Positions 62,500 to 64,000 of a stretch of DNA of 64,000 nt are shown here, piece after piece; position 1 is the first letter of the stretch; the number at the start of each line of letters is the position of its first letter. Under the pieces are notes generated by a model that made no database searches, was not told the DNA's origin, and saw only the letters and a program-made list of their open reading frames with translations. The stretch is from the NCBI RefSeq assembly GCF_011752625.1, contig NZ_VWXD01000010.1, forward strand, positions 62,001 through 126,000, in the 5' to 3' direction. This DNA is from Candidatus Pantoea formicae (lineage in GTDB: Bacteria; Pseudomonadota; Gammaproteobacteria; Enterobacterales; Enterobacteriaceae). The position numbers were made by a program, and so were the translations under genes.

Positions 62500-64000
62500 T
62501 TAGCCTCCCAGCTTGGACTTATCGCGTACCGCGCCTTTATCAGCACTGGTCGCGAGTGATGCATAAGCACGCAGCGCGAAGGAGACGGCACGTTCGCGGT
62601 TGTGCGGGGTGTAGGCCGCTTCGCCACGCGCCAACTCTTTTTCACGACGAGCGTGGATTTCGTTATCCGGCAGATCCAGATGGATACGACGGTTCGGGAT
62701 ATCCAGCTCAATCATGTCGCCATCCTGGATCAGCGCAATGGTACCGCCGCTCGCCGCTTCAGGTGAGATGTGACCGACAGAGAGGCCGGAAGAACCGCCG
62801 GAGAAGCGACCATCGGTGATCAACGCACAAGCTTTACCCAAGCCCATGGATTTCAGATAGGTGGTCGGATAGAGCATTTCCTGCATGCCCGGACCGCCTT
62901 TCGGCCCTTCGTAACGGATCACCACACAATCGCCAGCCACAACTTTGCCGCCGAGGATCGCATCTACCGCGTCATCCTGGCTTTCGTAAACTTTGGCTGG
63001 ACCTTTGAAGGTCAGCAGCTCAGCGTCAACGCTGGCGGTTTTTACGATACAACCATCTTCAGAGATGTTGCCGTACAGTACGGCCAGACCGCCATCCTGA
63101 GAAAACGCGTGTTCGCGGGTACGGATACAACCATTTTCACGGTCATCATCCAGCGTGTCCCAACGACAATCCTGTGAGAAGGCCTGCGTGGTACGGATGC
63201 CGGCTGGGCCCGCGCGGAACATTTTCTTCACCGCTTCGTCTTGGGTCAGCATGATGTCGTACTGATCCAGGGTTTCACGCATGCTCTGCTGCAGAACGTT
63301 GCGCGCACTGGTGTCGATCAGCCCTGCACGATCCAGCTCGCCCAGAATCGCGACAACGCCACCGGCACGGTGCACATCTTCCATGTGATATTTCGGGGTA
63401 CTCGGTGCCACTTTGCACAGGTGCGGCACTTTGCGCGACAGGCGGTCGATATCCGACATGTTGAACTCGATTTCGCCTTCCTGCGCCGCTGCCAGCAAGT
63501 GCAGAACGGTGTTGGTGGAACCGCCCATGGCGATATCCAGCGTCATCGCGTTCTCAAACGCGGCTTTGGTGGCGATGTTGCGTGGCAATACGCGCTCATC
63601 ATCCTGCTCGTAATACTTTTTGGTCAGGCTAACGATGCGCTTACCGGCGTTGAGGAACAGCTCTTTACGGTCGGCGTGGGTCGCCAACAGTGAACCGTTG
63701 CCCGGCTGTGCCAGACCCAGCGCTTCAGCCAGACAGTTCATGGAGTTCGCGGTGAACATCCCTGAGCAAGAACCACAGGTTGGGCACGCAGAGCGTTCGA
63801 TTTTATCGCTGTCTTCATCGCTGACGTTCGGGTTAGCGCCCTGAATCATGGCATCAACCAGGTCCAGCTTGATGATTTTGTCTGACAGTTTGGTCTTGCC
63901 GGCTTCCATCGGACCGCCGGAGACAAAGATCACTGGGATGTTGAGGCGCAGTGACGCCATCAGCATGCCGGGGGTGATTTTGTCGCAGTTAGAGATACAC
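62500..64000 (-). CDS. ilvD: Dihydroxy-acid dehydratase (N-terminus cut by window)
   Basis: Iron-sulfur dehydratase that makes 2-oxo acids for valine, leucine and isoleucine. The frame is open from the window edge, so only about the last 499 of roughly 616 residues are present. Iron-sulfur ligand cysteines are visible in ISNCDKITPGM and in ACPTCGSCSGMFTANSMNC. Other conserved blocks: MGGSTNTVLHLLA, AGPAGIRTTQAFSQDC, YEGPKGGPGMQEML, DGRFSGGSSGLSVGHISPE, and the end KGAVRDKSKLGG. It is followed 6 bp later by ilvA. Confidence 0.98.
   Translation of the reverse strand, partial: CISNCDKITPGMLMASLRLNIPVIFVSGGPMEAGKTKLSDKIIKLDLVDAMIQGANPNVSDEDSDKIERSACPTCGSCSGMFTANSMNCLAEALGLAQPGNGSLLATHADRKELFLNAGKRIVSLTKKYYEQDDERVLPRNIATKAAFENAMTLDIAMGGSTNTVLHLLAAAQEGEIEFNMSDIDRLSRKVPHLCKVAPSTPKYHMEDVHRAGGVVAILGELDRAGLIDTSARNVLQQSMRETLDQYDIMLTQDEAVKKMFRAGPAGIRTTQAFSQDCRWDTLDDDRENGCIRTREHAFSQDGGLAVLYGNISEDGCIVKTASVDAELLTFKGPAKVYESQDDAVDAILGGKVVAGDCVVIRYEGPKGGPGMQEMLYPTTYLKSMGLGKACALITDGRFSGGSSGLSVGHISPEAASGGTIALIQDGDMIELDIPNRRIHLDLPDNEIHARREKELARGEAAYTPHNRERAVSFALRAYASLATSADKGAVRDKSKLGG

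Overview
The window looks like a chromosomal segment of an enterobacterium of the Erwiniaceae (Pantoea/Erwinia-like). Support: clear enterobacterial orthologues (kdpFABC-D, lgoDRT, mntP, mqo, yhjD-yhjE, ilvDA-ilvY-ilvC), a textbook ERIC element, and about 13 copies of a palindromic intergenic repeat that is not the E. coli REP. The genus is an inference. No transposase, phage gene, tRNA, rRNA or CRISPR array was found. Both ends cut through genes (kdpD on the left, ilvD on the right).

Layout. 0-7 kb: the Kdp potassium-ATPase operon kdpFABC-kdpD (minus strand), with two KdpE-like sites upstream and a repeat pair inserted between kdpC and kdpD. 7-21 kb: a mixed housekeeping/accessory stretch with an HD-GYP protein, an orphan HigA-type antitoxin with its operator, a GudP-like sugar-acid transporter plus 2-hydroxyacid dehydrogenase, an orphan RbsB-like binding protein, two acetyltransferase-like proteins, an ABC exporter, a ParDE/RelE-type toxin-antitoxin pair, a LysR / glutathionyl-hydroquinone reductase / esterase run, and crcB behind a convincing fluoride riboswitch with its own promoter. 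21-26 kb: a nucleoside hydrolase, a GC-rich repeat block with a covarying hairpin, and the L-galactonate module lgoD-lgoR-lgoT.

26.5-45.7 kb is the most striking region. It holds two complete peptide-type ABC importers surrounded by hydrolases that suit D-amino-acid or otherwise unusual peptides: an M19 dipeptidase, a serine D-aminopeptidase, an M55 (DppA-like) D-aminopeptidase, a P1/DmpA aminopeptidase and a FAH-fold hydrolase, led by a DUF1611 (DgcN-like) and enolase-superfamily (DgcA-like) pair of the kind linked to D-glutamate catabolism. Nine genes on the minus strand (dgcN to FAH) look like one roughly 10-kb operon. The inferred job is import of D-residue-containing peptides, hydrolysis, and conversion of D-glutamate to the L series.

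45.7-64 kb returns to core functions: a 25-codon ORF with a good promoter, mntP with an MntR operator, a small membrane protein, mqo, a LysE exporter facing a MocR regulator, GST, PhzF, an SDR/LysR divergent pair, yhjD-yhjE, and the branched-chain amino-acid genes ilvC / ilvY / ilvA-ilvD.

The repeat family has the core GGT-NNN-CAT-NN-ATG-N'N'N'-ACC, whose middle triplet differs between copies but stays self-complementary. At six loci two copies sit as an inverted pair with their GTAGGG tails facing inward (REPIN/BIME-like). At two of these loci the pair brackets a tandem array, with 26-bp and 50-bp units respectively.
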